A stretch of DNA of 64,000 nt from Mycobacterium asiaticum DSM 44297 (GCF_000613245.1 NZ_HG964936.1:1454815-1518814), one strand, 5' to 3'; numbered from the stretch's first letter, positions 27,536-37,682 are shown. Made by a program: numbers and translations. Notes: generated by a model not told the origin, from the letters alone.

Positions 27536-28543
27536 ATGGCGAGCACGGGAACGGTCGCGGTGATGGGCGCCGGTGCGTGGGGCACGGTCCTGGCCAAGGT
27601 TCTCGCCGACGCCGGCGGCGAGGTCACCTTGTGGGCCCGCCGCTCGGATGTCGCCAAACAGATCAACACCACCCGATACAACTCCGATTACCTGCCGGGC
27701 ACATTGCTGCCCGCCGGCATTCGGGCCACCTCCGACGCGGAGGAGGCGCTGTCCGGTGCCACCACGGTGCTGCTGGGTGTTCCGGCTCAGACGCTGCGAG
27801 CAAATCTCGAGCAGTGGAACGGCCTGTGGGAAGACGGCGCCACGCTGGTCAGCCTGGCCAAGGGCATAGAGCTCGGCACGCTGATGCGGATGAGCCAGGT
27901 GATCGTGTCGGTCACCGGTGTCGACACGTCCCAGGTTGCGGTGATCTCCGGGCCCAACCTGGCCAGCGAGATCGCGCAGTCCCAGCCCGCCGCCACCGTC
28001 ATCGCATGCAGCGACTCCGGCCGTGCGGTGGCGCTGCAGCGTTTCCTGAACAGCGGCTATTTTCGTCCCTACACCAACGCCGACGTGGTGGGCACCGAGA
28101 TCGGCGGCGCCTGCAAGAACGTGATCGCCCTCGCCTGTGGGATGGCCGTCGGTGTGGGTCTGGGCGAGAACACCGCCGCCGCGATCATCACCCGGGGGCT
28201 GGCGGAGATCATGCGGTTAGGGCTGGCGCTGGGCGCCAAGGGCGCCACACTGGCGGGTCTGGCGGGGGTCGGTGACCTGGTTGCGACGTGCACGTCGCCG
28301 TATTCGCGCAACCGCTCCCTGGGCGAGCGCCTGGGCCGCGGTGACAGCGTGCAGACCGCGCTGCACGGCAAGGACGGTCACGTGGTCGAGGGCGTCACCT
28401 CGTGCGAATCGGTGCTGGCACTGGCGTCGAGTTACGACGTGGAAATGCCCCTCACTGACGCCGTGCACCGGGTCTGTCACAAGGGGCTTTCGGTGAACGA
28501 GGCGATCGCGTTGCTGCTGGGCCGCAGCACCAAGCCGGAATAG
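27536..28543 (+). CDS. gpsA: NAD(P)-dependent glycerol-3-phosphate dehydrogenase
   Basis: 335 residues. Reduces dihydroxyacetone phosphate to sn-glycerol 3-phosphate for phospholipid synthesis. The Rossmann motif [21 protein letters not shown] is at residues 7-27. [34 protein letters not shown] with the catalytic Lys (about 183-203) and [20 protein letters not shown] follow. It corresponds to GpdA2 (Rv2982c). It is 30 nt upstream of ddl on the same strand, the usual actinobacterial order. Confidence 0.94.
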   Translation: MASTGTVAVMGAGAWGTVLAKVLADAGGEVTLWARRSDVAKQINTTRYNSDYLPGTLLPAGIRATSDAEEALSGATTVLLGVPAQTLRANLEQWNGLWEDGATLVSLAKGIELGTLMRMSQVIVSVTGVDTSQVAVISGPNLASEIAQSQPAATVIACSDSGRAVALQRFLNSGYFRPYTNADVVGTEIGGACKNVIALACGMAVGVGLGENTAAAIITRGLAEIMRLGLALGAKGATLAGLAGVGDLVATCTSPYSRNRSLGERLGRGDSVQTALHGKDGHVVEGVTSCESVLALASSYDVEMPLTDAVHRVCHKGLSVNEAIALLLGRSTKPE

Positions 28544-28573
28544 GTACCCGCCTACCGGTAGCCTCTTGAAGTT

Positions 28574-29683
28574 GTGACTGCCAGCAATCGGGTTCGCGTC
28601 GCCGTTGTTTTCGGCGGTCGCAGCAACGAGCACGCCATTTCGTGCGTATCGGCGGGCAGCATTCTGCGCAATCTCGACCCGCAGCGCTTCGAAGTCCTGG
28701 CGATCGGCATCACCCCGCAAGGTTCGTGGGTGCTCACCGACGGCGATCCGGATGCCCTTGCCATCACCAACCGGCAGCTTCCCGGTGTGAGCTCCGCATC
28801 GGGCACCGAACTGGCGCTGCCGGCCGATCCGCAGCGCGGCGGCCAGTTGGTGTCACTGGCCCCCGGAGCGGGCGAGGTGCTGGCCTCCGTCGATGTGGTG
28901 TTCCCGGTGCTGCACGGACCCTACGGTGAGGACGGCACCATCCAGGGCCTGCTGGAGCTCGCCGGTGTCCCATATGTGGGCGCCGGCGTGCTGGCCAGCG
29001 CCGCCGGCATGGACAAGGAATTCACCAAGAAGCTGCTCGTGGCCGAGGGGCTGCCGGTCGGTGAGTACGCCGTGCTGCGTCCGGCGCAGGCGACCCTGCA
29101 CCCCGAGGAGCGCGAGCGGTTGGGTTTACCGGTTTTCGTCAAGCCGGCCCGCGGCGGCTCGTCGATCGGTGTCAGCCGGGTGGTCAGCTGGGACCGACTT
29201 GACGCCGCGGTCGCCGAGGCCCGCCGGCACGATCCCAAGGTGATCGTCGAGGCGGCCGTCACCGGCCGGGAGCTGGAATGCGGTGTCCTCGAAAAGCCTG
29301 ATGGCTCAATCGAAGCCAGCACGCTCGGCGAGATCCGGGTGGTCGGGGTGCGCGGACGCGAAGACGGTTTCTACGATTTCGCCACCAAGTATCTGGACGA
29401 CGCGGCCGAATTGGATGTGCCGGCCAAGGTGGATGACGACGTGGCCATCGCGGTGCGGCAGTTGGCGATTCGGGCGTTCGAGGCGATCTCTTGCCAGGGG
29501 CTGGCCCGGGTCGACTTCTTCCTCACCGACCACGGTCCGGTCATCAACGAGATCAACACGATGCCGGGATTCACCACGATCTCCATGTACCCACGGATGT
29601 GGGCGGCCAGCGGAGTCGACTACCCGACGTTGTTGGCCACCATGGTGGAGACGGCACTGGCCCGCGGTGTGGGACTGCGTTAG
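28574..29683 (+). CDS. ddlA: D-alanine-D-alanine ligase
   Basis: 369-residue ATP-grasp enzyme that makes the D-Ala-D-Ala dipeptide of peptidoglycan and is the target of D-cycloserine. The N-terminal motif [20 protein letters not shown] (about 8-27), the ATP-grasp loop [16 protein letters not shown] (about 191-206) and the Mg/substrate motif [18 protein letters not shown] (about 325-342) are intact. GTG 28574 follows a TAGCCT box (28559-28564) by 9 nt, so the 5' leader may be only a few bases. Read-through from gpsA is also possible. Confidence 0.95.
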   Translation: MTASNRVRVAVVFGGRSNEHAISCVSAGSILRNLDPQRFEVLAIGITPQGSWVLTDGDPDALAITNRQLPGVSSASGTELALPADPQRGGQLVSLAPGAGEVLASVDVVFPVLHGPYGEDGTIQGLLELAGVPYVGAGVLASAAGMDKEFTKKLLVAEGLPVGEYAVLRPAQATLHPEERERLGLPVFVKPARGGSSIGVSRVVSWDRLDAAVAEARRHDPKVIVEAAVTGRELECGVLEKPDGSIEASTLGEIRVVGVRGREDGFYDFATKYLDDAAELDVPAKVDDDVAIAVRQLAIRAFEAISCQGLARVDFFLTDHGPVINEINTMPGFTTISMYPRMWAASGVDYPTLLATMVETALARGVGLR

Positions 29684-30240
29684 CGAGCCGGATTGGGGTC
29701 GATCGGAACCGCCGCGATGGTGCGGTCGATGACGCCGGACAAGTCCTGGATCGGGGCGGCGCCAGATTGTGCGGGCAGGGTCAGCGCCACATAGACCGGC
29801 CGATCCACGGTGTACCAGGTGAGTGTGCCGCCGTTTTGGGACCCGCCGCCGAACCATTGGACCCGGTCGACGACCTGAATCGGCGAACCCACCACGAAGT
29901 CGCCGGGCCGCTCGACACCGCAACGCACGATGACCGGTTCGGTTTCGCCCGCAGATCGCCACGCGCTGGCGCCATCGGGCGCAGGTGCGGCAACCGGCGC
30001 TCGCTCGAAATCACCGAGGCGCTGCGGTAGCGCGGCGGTCAGTGACTGGCAGACCGGGCTGGCGGCCTGCGGCGCGGCCGTCGCGGCGATGACGACCGGA
30101 CCTCGCGGTGATTGACGCAGGGCTGCGAAAACCAGAATGGCCACAACGGTCCCCACTGCCAGGGCCAGCGCGGCGAACATCGCCGGGCGCGGCGGCCCGC
30201 CGGTATCGGAGTCGCCGCCCACCTGGCCACCTTGCCTCAC
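29680..30240 (-). CDS. DUF3515 membrane-anchored protein (Rv2980-like)
   Basis: 186 residues from GTG 30240; the frame is open 95 codons further but that part overlaps thiL and looks non-coding. One N-terminal membrane segment (about 22-43, [19 protein letters not shown]) is followed by an extracytoplasmic domain with two Cys residues and the signature [14 protein letters not shown], then [15 protein letters not shown]. This is DUF3515, found beside ddl and thiL in actinobacteria. Its position suggests a role near cell-wall synthesis, but the function is unknown. It ends over the ddl stop (4-nt overlap, convergent). Confidence 0.83.
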   Translation of the reverse strand: MRQGGQVGGDSDTGGPPRPAMFAALALAVGTVVAILVFAALRQSPRGPVVIAATAAPQAASPVCQSLTAALPQRLGDFERAPVAAPAPDGASAWRSAGETEPVIVRCGVERPGDFVVGSPIQVVDRVQWFGGGSQNGGTLTWYTVDRPVYVALTLPAQSGAAPIQDLSGVIDRTIAAVPIDPNPAR

Positions 30241-30333
30241 GTTTACACTGACGCGATCCGCCCGTACGGGCAGGGACCAACTTACCGCAGGTCGGCGGAC
30301 CCTTTGGGGCTGGACGGCGCGGCAGGAGGTGGC

Positions 30334-31302
30334 GTGCGCGACGACGCAGCGGGGGAGTCCCCGACGCTGGAGCAGTCCGGTGAATTCGCGGTGATCGACC
30401 GGTTGGTCCGGGATCGCCGGCAACCCGCCGCCGTCATCCTGGGCCCGGGTGACGACGGTGCGGTGATCGCGGCCGCCGATGGTCGCGCCGTGGTATCGAC
30501 CGACATGTTGGTGCAGGATCGGCACTTTCGGCTCGACTGGTCCACTCCGTATCAGGTCGGCCGTAAGGCGATCGCGCAGAACGCCGCCGACATCGAAGCG
30601 ATGGGCGCTCGGACGACCGCGTTTGTGGTGGGCTTCGGCGCACCCGGCAGCACGTCGACTGCGCAGGCGAGTGCGCTGGTCGACGGCATGTGGGACGAGG
30701 CGGAATGCGTCGGTGCCGGTATCGCCGGTGGCGACTTGGTCAGCTGCCCGCAGTGGGTGGTGTCGGTGACGGTGCTGGGTGATCTGGAGGGCCGGAGGCC
30801 GGTGCTGCGGTCTGGGGCCGTCGCCGGCTCGGTGGTCGCCGTCAGCGGGGAGTTGGGCCGCTCAGCCGCGGGATATGAGTTGTGGCGCAACGGGATTGAC
30901 GATTTTACCCAATTGCGTGACCGGCATCTGGTGCCCCGGCCGCCCTACGGTCAAGGCGCACTGGCCGCCGCGGCGGGCGCCGTCGCGATGATCGACGTCT
31001 CCGACGGCTTGATCTCCGATCTGCGGCACGTCGCCAAGGCATCCGGAGTGGGCATCGACCTGTCCGCCGCCGCGCTGGCGGCCGACCACGACGCGGTGGC
31101 CGCGGCGGCAGCCGTGCTTGGCGCCGACGCTTGGGCTTGGGTGTTAGGCGGCGGCGAAGATCATGCGCTGGCCGCGTGTTTCGCCGGTGCCGTGCCCGCC
31201 GGCTGGCGGGTGATCGGCCGGGTTCTTGACGGACCCGCGCGGGTACTGGTCGATTCGAAGGAGTGGGAAGGGTACGCGGGGTGGCAGTCGTTCGAAGGAT
31301 AG
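30334..31302 (+). CDS. thiL: thiamine-monophosphate kinase
   Basis: 322 residues from GTG 30334, selected for the AGGAGG at 30324-30329. Phosphorylates thiamine monophosphate to the active diphosphate. AIR-synthase-like fold: GEFAVIDRLVRDRRQ, the Mg/ATP motif LGPGDDGAVIAAADGR (about 38-53), STDMLVQDRHFRLDW, KAIAQNAADIEAMGA (about 80-94), GGDLVSCPQWVVSV and MIDVSDGLISDLRH (about 215-230). The frame extends 74 codons upstream over the DUF3515 gene, but that region is not family-like. It is first of a plus-strand run reaching the nitroreductase. Confidence 0.92.
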   Translation: MRDDAAGESPTLEQSGEFAVIDRLVRDRRQPAAVILGPGDDGAVIAAADGRAVVSTDMLVQDRHFRLDWSTPYQVGRKAIAQNAADIEAMGARTTAFVVGFGAPGSTSTAQASALVDGMWDEAECVGAGIAGGDLVSCPQWVVSVTVLGDLEGRRPVLRSGAVAGSVVAVSGELGRSAAGYELWRNGIDDFTQLRDRHLVPRPPYGQGALAAAAGAVAMIDVSDGLISDLRHVAKASGVGIDLSAAALAADHDAVAAAAAVLGADAWAWVLGGGEDHALAACFAGAVPAGWRVIGRVLDGPARVLVDSKEWEGYAGWQSFEG

Positions 31303-31305
31303 GCT
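31300..31305 (+). promoter_or_regulatory. -10 box TAGGCT over thiL stop, leaderless DUF1330
   Basis: TAGGCT ends 7 nt before ATG 31313. Its first three bases are the thiL TAG stop. The arrangement equals that of the FAH-family gene (TAGGCT-N7-ATG). Confidence 0.5.
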
Positions 31306-31312
31306 GCCCACG

Positions 31313-31603
31313 ATGACCGTCTACGCGATCGCCCAGCTGAAATTCACCGACCGGGCCGCCTATGACCGGTACCAGGCCCGCTTCATGGATGTCTTCCGGC
31401 GCTATCAGGGCACCTTGCTGGCCGCGGACGAAGCACCCCAGGTAGTGGAGGGCCGCTGGGACCGGGAGAAGGTGGTGGTGATGTCCTTCCCCGACGAGTC
31501 CGCCTTCCGCAGTTGGGCGCAATCGCCGGAGTATCAAGCGATCTCGAAAGACCGGCGGGCGGGGGCTGAGGCCGTGGTGCTGCTGGTGCAGGGACTGCAA
31601 TGA
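31313..31603 (+). CDS. DUF1330 family protein
   Basis: 96 residues beginning [20 protein letters not shown]; the open frame extends upstream into thiL, but DUF1330 proteins start at this Met. A dimeric ferredoxin-like alpha/beta barrel is expected, with [20 protein letters not shown] and the C-terminal [17 protein letters not shown] typical of the family. No catalytic role is established. It overlaps ung by 4 nt (ATGA), so translation is coupled. Confidence 0.85.
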   Translation: MTVYAIAQLKFTDRAAYDRYQARFMDVFRRYQGTLLAADEAPQVVEGRWDREKVVVMSFPDESAFRSWAQSPEYQAISKDRRAGAEAVVLLVQGLQ

Positions 31604-32283
31604 CGGCGCGCCCATTGAGCGAACTCGTCGATCCGGGCTGGGCGGCGGCGCTGGCGCCGGTGGCAGACCAGGTGGCGGCCATGGGCCAGTTTCTGCGATC
31701 CGAGATCGCGGCGGGCCACCGCTATCTGCCGGCCGGGCCGAATGTGTTGCGCGCCTTTACGTTTCCATTCGAAAAGGTTCGGGTGCTGATCGTGGGCCAG
31801 GATCCGTACCCCACACCCGGTCACGCCGTGGGCCTGAGCTTCTCGGTGGCGCCCGATGTGCGCCCGCTGCCGCGCAGCCTGTCCAACATCTTCGACGAAT
31901 ACGCCGCCGACCTTGGGCACCCGCCGCCGTCGAGTGGTGATCTGACGCCGTGGGCGCAACGCGGCGTATTGCTGCTGAACCGGGTGCTCACCGTCCGGCC
32001 GAGCAACCCGGCATCGCACCGCGGCAAGGGATGGGAAGCGGTGACCGAGCAGGCGATTCGTGCCCTCGTGGCTCGCGAGCAGCCGCTGGTGGCGATCCTG
32101 TGGGGCCGCGACGCCTCGACCCTCAAGCCGATGCTGGCCGAAGGCAAGTGCGTTGCCATCGAATCTCCGCACCCCTCGCCGCTGTCGGCGTCGCGCGGTT
32201 TCTTCGGGTCGCGGCCGTTCAGCCGCGCCAACCGACTGCTCGCGGAGCTGGGTGCCGAACCGATCGACTGGAGGCTACCGTGA
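31600..32283 (+). CDS. ung: uracil-DNA glycosylase
   Basis: 227 residues, family 1 UDG that excises uracil from DNA. The water-activating motif [20 protein letters not shown] (about 63-82) contains the catalytic Asp. [18 protein letters not shown] and the DNA-intercalation motif [21 protein letters not shown] are intact. It is coupled by 4-nt overlaps to DUF1330 upstream and the quinone oxidoreductase downstream. Confidence 0.95.
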   Translation: MTARPLSELVDPGWAAALAPVADQVAAMGQFLRSEIAAGHRYLPAGPNVLRAFTFPFEKVRVLIVGQDPYPTPGHAVGLSFSVAPDVRPLPRSLSNIFDEYAADLGHPPPSSGDLTPWAQRGVLLLNRVLTVRPSNPASHRGKGWEAVTEQAIRALVAREQPLVAILWGRDASTLKPMLAEGKCVAIESPHPSPLSASRGFFGSRPFSRANRLLAELGAEPIDWRLP

Positions 32284-33224
32284 CCGAGACGATGAGAGCG
32301 CTGCGGGCCGGCCGTCGCGGCGGTCCCGAGGTGCTGACGGTGGAGCTCGCACCGGTGCCTGTCCCGGCGCCCGGTGAGGTGCTGGTCGCGGTGCACGCCG
32401 CCGCGATCACATTCGACGAGTTGACCTGGGAAGAGACATTTACCCGCGACGGTGTCGACCGTACGCCGTCGGTCGTCTCGCACGAGGTGTCCGGTGTGGT
32501 CGCTGAAACCGCCGCCGGTGTCACTGATTTCCGTCCCGGCGATGAGGTCTACGGGTTGATCGACTTCGATCGGGATGGCGCGGCCGCCGAATTCGTGACG
32601 GTGCCCGCCGCCGATCTGGCGGCCAAGCCGTCGACGGTGCCGCACCCGGTGGCGGCGGCGTTGCCGTTGGCCGGGCTCACCGCGCTGCAGGCGCTGGTGG
32701 ATCACGCGGCGGTGCGTCCCGGCGAGACGGTGCTGGTGCACGGCGGAGCCGGGGGAGTCGGCGCCTTCACGGTCCAGCTCGCCGCCCGCGTCGGGGCCGA
32801 GGTCACCGCAACCGTGCGCAGCGACGTCGCCGAGCTGGTCCGAGGCTTCGGCGCCCAACATGTGATCGACACGCGCACAACGGAGTTCGACCAGACGGGC
32901 GCGGCGTACGACGTGGTGGTGGACACCGTCGGCGGCCAAACCCTGGACCGGTCGTACGGGGTGTTGCGTCCCGGCGGACGGCTGATCGCCCTGGTGGCAC
33001 CTCCGCCGGAAGGCAAAGCCGAGGAACACGGGGTCACCGCGACCTTCTTCATCGTGCGCCCCAGTCGAGATCAGCTCGTCGAACTCGCGGCGCTGGTGGA
33101 CAGCGGCGGCCTGCACGTTGAAGTCGCCCAGACATTTCCGCTCGCGCAGGGCAGGGAGGCGTTCGAGAGCCGGCGAAACCCTGGCCGGCGGTCCGGAAAA
33201 ACCGTCATCGTGGTCCGCGACTGA
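32280..33224 (+). CDS. zinc-independent quinone oxidoreductase-like MDR protein
   Basis: 314 residues from GTG 32280, which overlaps the ung stop (GTGA). Medium-chain dehydrogenase/reductase: the GroES-like half has [21 protein letters not shown] and [13 protein letters not shown], and the nucleotide domain carries [23 protein letters not shown] (about 143-165). Structural zinc Cys residues are absent, so it belongs to the zeta-crystallin/QOR branch that reduces quinones or enones with NADPH. Substrate unknown. The frame continues upstream over ung but is not genuine there. Confidence 0.87.
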   Translation: MTETMRALRAGRRGGPEVLTVELAPVPVPAPGEVLVAVHAAAITFDELTWEETFTRDGVDRTPSVVSHEVSGVVAETAAGVTDFRPGDEVYGLIDFDRDGAAAEFVTVPAADLAAKPSTVPHPVAAALPLAGLTALQALVDHAAVRPGETVLVHGGAGGVGAFTVQLAARVGAEVTATVRSDVAELVRGFGAQHVIDTRTTEFDQTGAAYDVVVDTVGGQTLDRSYGVLRPGGRLIALVAPPPEGKAEEHGVTATFFIVRPSRDQLVELAALVDSGGLHVEVAQTFPLAQGREAFESRRNPGRRSGKTVIVVRD

Positions 33225-33248
33225 CGCGCGCGCTGTCAGCATTGAGGG

Positions 33249-33899
33249 GTGTACGACCTAGAGGACACCATCCGGCAGCGCCGATCGACCCGCATGTTCC
33301 TGCCTCAACCGGTACCCCGGCACCTGGTCGAGGAATCGCTGGAGCTGGCGATGTGTGCGCCGTCGAACTCGAATGTGCAGCCGTGGCAAGTCGTTTTCAC
33401 CGCTGGCGCCGCCCGCGACCGGCTGGTGGCGGCGCTGCTCAAGCAGGCCCGCGACCGGCCGCCGGTGGTGCCGCAGTTGCCACCCGCTTTCGCGCACTTG
33501 CGCCGTGACCTCGGCGCGCAGGTCTACGGCGCCATGGGTATCGCCCGGGACGACGCGGACGCCCGGCGCGAGGCGGTGCTGCGCAACTGGGAGTTCTTCC
33601 GTGCTCCGCTGGGCGGCGTCGTATTCATGCATCAGGATCTCGACCACGTCGACAGCATGGGCGTCGGCATGTTCGTTCAGACGCTGTTACTGGCACTGAC
33701 CGCGCGTGGGTTGAGTACCTGCGTTCAGGTCTCGATAGCCGGCTACCCCGAAATCGTGCGCCGGCAACTGAGCATCGCTTCGGACATGCGAATTCTGTGC
33801 GGCCTCGCGATCGGCTATTCCGACCCGGACTTTCCCGGCAACGATATCCGGGTACGGCGCGACCCGGTCGACGCGCACGCGATATTCCTGGACTCCTAG
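33249..33899 (+). CDS. nitroreductase family protein
   Basis: 216 residues, FMN-dependent nitroreductase fold: the N-terminal signature IRQRRSTRMFLPQPVP (about 8-23) binds FMN phosphate, CAPSNSNVQPWQVVF (about 37-51) follows, and GMFVQTLLLALTARGLSTC plus GLAIGYSDPDFPGNDIR form the C-terminal part. Such enzymes reduce nitro groups, quinones or enones with NAD(P)H. It follows the quinone oxidoreductase by 24 nt, so a shared redox role is possible. Its TAG overlaps the stop of the convergent SDR gene. Confidence 0.87.
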   Translation: MYDLEDTIRQRRSTRMFLPQPVPRHLVEESLELAMCAPSNSNVQPWQVVFTAGAARDRLVAALLKQARDRPPVVPQLPPAFAHLRRDLGAQVYGAMGIARDDADARREAVLRNWEFFRAPLGGVVFMHQDLDHVDSMGVGMFVQTLLLALTARGLSTCVQVSIAGYPEIVRRQLSIASDMRILCGLAIGYSDPDFPGNDIRVRRDPVDAHAIFLDS

Positions 33900-34726
33900 G
33901 CGTTCGGGAAGTTCACGTCCTTGGTCACCGCTTTCCACTCCTCGATCGACGCGGACAACGCGGAGATCTTGTCGCGCATCGCTTTCAGCACGTCACGGCC
34001 CAGCAGCAACCGCAACGGCGGATCGTCGAGTTCGCTGACCATGAGCACCGCCTCGGCCACCTTGCGGGGGTCGCCAGGCAGGTGATCGGCGAACTGCTTG
34101 ATCAGATCCTTGCGGGCAGCGACATCGGCGTAGTCGGCGATCGGGCTGCTGGATTCCTTCATCGATCTGGTCGCCCAATCGGTGCGGAAGGCGCCCGGTT
34201 CGATGGCGGTGACCTTGATGCCCAGCGGCCGCACTTCGGTGGCGAGGGCTTCGGTGATCGCCTCGAGCGCGAATTTGGTCGACGAGTAATAGGCGTTGGG
34301 CGGGTTGGCCACCAGCCCGGTCATCGACGACATGTTGATGATGCGCCCGGACCCGCGGGCCCGCATGTCCGGCAGTACCGCTTTGATCATGTTGACGGCA
34401 CCGAAGTAGTTGACGTCGAACAACTTCCGTACCTCGGCGTCTTCGCCCTCCTCTACGGCGGACAGGTAACCGTGGCCGGCGTTGTTGACCAGGACGTCGA
34501 TGCCGCCGAACGCGTCGATGGCGGTGGACACAGCGGCCGCGATCTGACCGGGCTCGGTGACGTCGAGCGCCATCGGCAGCGCCCGGTCACCGAATTCGTC
34601 GGCGAAACCCTGCACGGTCTCGGCGCGCCGCGCGGTGACCACCACGCTGTGCCCCGCTTCCAGTGCGGCCTGGGCGATTTCGCGGCCGAAGCCGGTCGAG
34701 CAGCCGGTGATCAGCCAGCGCGCCAT
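33896..34726 (-). CDS. SDR family oxidoreductase
   Basis: 276 residues, classical short-chain dehydrogenase: cofactor motif ITGCSTGFGREIAQAALEAG (about 6-25), NNAG (about 86-89), catalytic Ser in NMSSMTG and YYSSTK with Tyr and Lys (about 153-158). The Arg after the glycine motif (TARRAE) suggests NADP preference. It ends the minus-strand run sulfotransferase, DUF1214, SDR; the gap to the DUF1214 stop is one base. Likely acts on a hydroxylated lipid or terpenoid, but the substrate cannot be read from sequence. Confidence 0.87.
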   Translation of the reverse strand: MARWLITGCSTGFGREIAQAALEAGHSVVVTARRAETVQGFADEFGDRALPMALDVTEPGQIAAAVSTAIDAFGGIDVLVNNAGHGYLSAVEEGEDAEVRKLFDVNYFGAVNMIKAVLPDMRARGSGRIINMSSMTGLVANPPNAYYSSTKFALEAITEALATEVRPLGIKVTAIEPGAFRTDWATRSMKESSSPIADYADVAARKDLIKQFADHLPGDPRKVAEAVLMVSELDDPPLRLLLGRDVLKAMRDKISALSASIEEWKAVTKDVNFPNA

Positions 34727-34727
34727 C

Positions 34728-35972
34728 TCAGGCCGTCCCTTCCGGCAGCCGGCGCAGGTACGCTGCGCGGCGTTGTGCGAGTTGACTGGCGCGCAGCTGC
34801 GCGGTCACCCGCGGCAGGTACGGCACCTCGGCATCGAGAAGGTCACGCTTGACCACTCGTCCCCGAGCGCCCAGATCCTCGCGTGGCCCAGCTTCGCCGA
34901 ACTCGGCCATGCGCAGCGTGAGGATGCCTTCGCGCAACCCGTCGGAGTCGATCCAATTCGCCAGCCCGGGATCTTCCGGCGCGATGACGTAGGTGTAACT
35001 GCCGTCCTCGTTGGCCACCGACTGTGCCTTGTTCAAGCTGCCGGTGCGGTCGACGATGTCCAGCGTGGTGCCCCAGATATTGCTCAGGGGCACGGTGAAG
35101 TACTCGGCGCCGCCGTCGTTCACGTCGACGACGAACGCCTCGTCGGGAGCCAGGTCGAAGCGGCCCATCACGTAGACCTGGTTGCGCATCGCGCCGACCT
35201 TGTCGGCCGACCAGGCCAGGTTGAAGTGGTTGGCGGGCATCTTGTACACCCCGTGGCTGAGCTTGCCGGTGAAGTCGGCGAAGTACGCCATCATCGACGC
35301 GGTCGCCTCGGCCTGCTCGTCGAGGGTCCGGGACGGGGCGGCCGGCGGACCGCCAAGGCGTTGCACCTCAAAGTAATTCGGGTCATCGCGTTCCCAGTCC
35401 AGCAGTACGTCCCGGATATAGAACTCATGCGCCTCGCCGGTGGTTTGGACATGATTGGGTCGCCCGCCGGCGGGTTCGGCGTCGACGGTGATGGTGAAGC
35501 TACCGTCAGAGCCGACCTCCATGGTGCGGCCGTTGAGTACGGCGACCGTGCCCATGCGGGCGTCCCACAGGGTGAAGTAGTTCTCGGTCATCCGGTGTTC
35601 GCCGACCCGACCGTGGATCTCGTAGCGCTCCTCACCGGAGATCGGGATGACCCGATAAACGCTGTCCGGATTGTCGATGCCCCAACGAGATCCGGGAATG
35701 CGCCGGCCTTCCACCGGGTGGGCCAACCGGGTGATGCAGGTTACTTTCGGTCGCAGCTTGTCCTGGTTCGACGACCACATCGCCGCCGAGAACATCACCT
35801 CGGCGTAGGCAGCGTCGAAACGCTCCCGCATCGCCTCCGACGGCTTCGCCCGGCCCAGCCAGGTTTCCGCCACGCTCCGGTAGGCCGCTTTGACGGTGGG
35901 ATGTTCGATCAACTCCAGGGCGGCCAGTTCCTGTTCGCGCTGGGAAGCCGTCGAGACCGGATTGTCAACCAC
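34728..35972 (-). CDS. DUF1214 domain protein
   Basis: 414 residues from GTG 35972, set by AAGGAG about 8 nt upstream; the open frame extends much further but only as a shadow of the sulfotransferase. The C-terminal half has the DUF1214 pattern: YFTVPLSNIWGTTLDIVDRT, then NEDGSYTYVIAPEDPGLANW and GILTLRMAEFG. The N-terminal half (about 20-200) is helical, then beta-rich (RYEIHGRVGEHRMTENYFTL). The function is unknown. The start overlaps the sulfotransferase stop by 8 nt, so the genes are translationally linked. I infer a role in the same pathway as the sulfotransferase and SDR. Confidence 0.82.
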   Translation of the reverse strand: MVDNPVSTASQREQELAALELIEHPTVKAAYRSVAETWLGRAKPSEAMRERFDAAYAEVMFSAAMWSSNQDKLRPKVTCITRLAHPVEGRRIPGSRWGIDNPDSVYRVIPISGEERYEIHGRVGEHRMTENYFTLWDARMGTVAVLNGRTMEVGSDGSFTITVDAEPAGGRPNHVQTTGEAHEFYIRDVLLDWERDDPNYFEVQRLGGPPAAPSRTLDEQAEATASMMAYFADFTGKLSHGVYKMPANHFNLAWSADKVGAMRNQVYVMGRFDLAPDEAFVVDVNDGGAEYFTVPLSNIWGTTLDIVDRTGSLNKAQSVANEDGSYTYVIAPEDPGLANWIDSDGLREGILTLRMAEFGEAGPREDLGARGRVVKRDLLDAEVPYLPRVTAQLRASQLAQRRAAYLRRLPEGTA

Positions 35973-37149
35973 GGGTCGCTCCTTCGGTAAAACTACGAAA
36001 ACGCTTGTTGTACAACGCGAAACGTTCATCAATCTGCTCGGGCACCAGGCCGTAAGTGGCCGGCTCGTACGGCGGGCGCGGAACCTCGCGGGGCCGTACG
36101 GCCAGCCAGTGTCGCATCGCTGTCTCGGCCTCGTCGGTGAGCGGGATCCCGATGGCGTCATACACCCGGGCCACCTGTCCGATCGGATCCGCGACCGCCG
36201 CGTCGAACCCGACATCGGTGACGCGTGCCGCGTCATCGACCCAGCTGTCCCGGACTGCCATTGCCCGGTCGTTGGTCCAGCCCATCCGGGCCAGCCATTG
36301 CGCACCTACGCGATGCAGGTCGACGGTGTCGGCGTGCATGGCGTGCAAGGTCGCGTTGAGGCTCGCTCCGGACGCCACGGTAGTGCGCGGATCCCGGTGC
36401 ATGTGCACGATGTGCAGTCCCGGGAACTGTGCCCGCAACAAGTCCAGATACCCCAGGTGCGCCGGTGATTTGAGCACCCAACGCCGGCCCCGCACACCGC
36501 GGCGTTGCTTCTGCCACTGCAAGAACTGCAGCATGCGATGCAGATATCGGTAAGCCGGTGTGAAATCCTGCGTGTCCAGCCAGGACCGGTATCGCGGGAC
36601 GTTTGCGCCCGATTCGGGGACGTGCGACAGGAACGCGTCGGCAAGGAAGACGATCTCTTCTTCGGCTTCCCGCGCGTACATCGGATGAATCGCAAACAAT
36701 TCCGGTGCCAGTTCACGGGATTTCGCCTCCCGTGCCTCGCTGACGGCGATGCGGGGATCGACGCCGGTGAACCGATAGTCGAGGCGGGGAGCGACCTCGA
36801 CGACCTCCCAGCCGTACGCGCAGACGGACCGCGGGTCGGCGGCCAGCAGCCGCTGCAGCAGCGTGGTGCCGCTGCGCATCATTCCGACGACGACGATCGG
36901 CGGTGCGACCTGTTCGTCCAGTATCTCCGGGTGGCGGCGGATCCACTCCTGCGTGCGTAGTCGCATCCGCAAGCTGTGCACGATCCCCGACCGCAGGATG
37001 TGAACCCCGATCGCGTTCAGGTCGGCGCGCGCGTAGTCGGCCAGCAGCACCCGCAGCGGGCCTTCGAACTCACCTGGCCCCCAGCCGTCCAGTGCCTCCT
37101 TGCGTCGCGCATCCGCCAACACGGCCGCCGGCTCGAATGGGTTGTCCAC
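35965..37149 (-). CDS. sulfotransferase family protein
   Basis: 394 residues. The PAPS 5'-phosphosulfate loop is VVVGMMRSGTTLLQRLL (about 86-102), and the 3'-phosphate motif is HMHRDPRTTVASGASL (about 252-267). Between them, RRWVLKSPAHLGYLDLL is typical of the Sulfotransferase_3 group found in many mycobacterial paralogues. It transfers sulfonate from PAPS to a hydroxyl of an unknown lipid or xenobiotic acceptor; cytosolic. GTG 37149 lies just after the SnoaL-like stop. It is in the run SnoaL-like, sulfotransferase, DUF1214, SDR. Confidence 0.87.
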   Translation of the reverse strand: MDNPFEPAAVLADARRKEALDGWGPGEFEGPLRVLLADYARADLNAIGVHILRSGIVHSLRMRLRTQEWIRRHPEILDEQVAPPIVVVGMMRSGTTLLQRLLAADPRSVCAYGWEVVEVAPRLDYRFTGVDPRIAVSEAREAKSRELAPELFAIHPMYAREAEEEIVFLADAFLSHVPESGANVPRYRSWLDTQDFTPAYRYLHRMLQFLQWQKQRRGVRGRRWVLKSPAHLGYLDLLRAQFPGLHIVHMHRDPRTTVASGASLNATLHAMHADTVDLHRVGAQWLARMGWTNDRAMAVRDSWVDDAARVTDVGFDAAVADPIGQVARVYDAIGIPLTDEAETAMRHWLAVRPREVPRPPYEPATYGLVPEQIDERFALYNKRFRSFTEGATRG

Positions 37150-37152
37150 GCG

Positions 37153-37596
37153 TCAGAACTTCAGGTGCTGGCTGAGGTCGCCGGTCTGGTCGATGAACAT
37201 GGTGCGGGTGTCGAACCACCAGACACCGTCGATTCTTTGAAAGGTGTCCTGGTAATGCCCGGTGACTATCACCTGCAACGGCAATTCGGACGTCGCCTGG
37301 GTGACGCAGTAATAAGAGGTACTGCGCGCGGTTCCCCGGTCCTCGTCGATGAAAAGTTGCACGTTCGTGGTGAGGTGCTTGGTCTTGGGCGTGCCGTCCT
37401 CATAGATGCGGGTGGCCATCTCATACATCTCCCGCACCCGGGCGGTCCCGGCGAAGACGGTTTCTGGGGGACCGTCCTGAACGCCGCAGATGCGGCCCTG
37501 TTCGAAGAGCCGGGCGACCCCGTCGAGGTCGCCGCCGTCCAGCAATTGCGCGTAGCTGTAGATCAGATTGGTGATTTCAGTTGCGCTAGTGGTCAT
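37153..37596 (-). CDS. SnoaL-like/NTF2-fold protein
   Basis: 147 residues, single NTF2-like domain: EITNLIYSYAQLLDGGDLDGVARLFEQG (helix pair, about 7-34), then the beta sheet with TARVREMYEMATRIY, LTTNVQLFIDEDRGTARSTS and GVWWFDTRTMFIDQTGDLS. Such small proteins are hydratases, isomerases or subunits with steroid-like ligands. It is the first gene of the minus-strand cluster and divergent from a mycofactocin-type SDR. No function is assigned. Confidence 0.82.
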   Translation of the reverse strand: MTTSATEITNLIYSYAQLLDGGDLDGVARLFEQGRICGVQDGPPETVFAGTARVREMYEMATRIYEDGTPKTKHLTTNVQLFIDEDRGTARSTSYYCVTQATSELPLQVIVTGHYQDTFQRIDGVWWFDTRTMFIDQTGDLSQHLKF

Positions 37597-37682
37597 GTCG
37601 GGTCACCTCGGGTTTAGTGTGATCGTCGTGACGTTACCTTGCGCGCTCAACCGGCCCGGCAACCTGACCGTGTCGTCGTCTC

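Noticed and set aside
31821-33242. 473-codon minus-strand frame opposite ung and the quinone oxidoreductase
   Set aside because: Both plus-strand genes have intact family motifs and coupled starts; the antisense frame shows none.
34557-35990. 477-codon plus-strand frame opposite the DUF1214 gene
   Set aside because: Composition is typical of an antisense shadow, and the minus strand has a Shine-Dalgarno, operon spacing and DUF1214 motifs.
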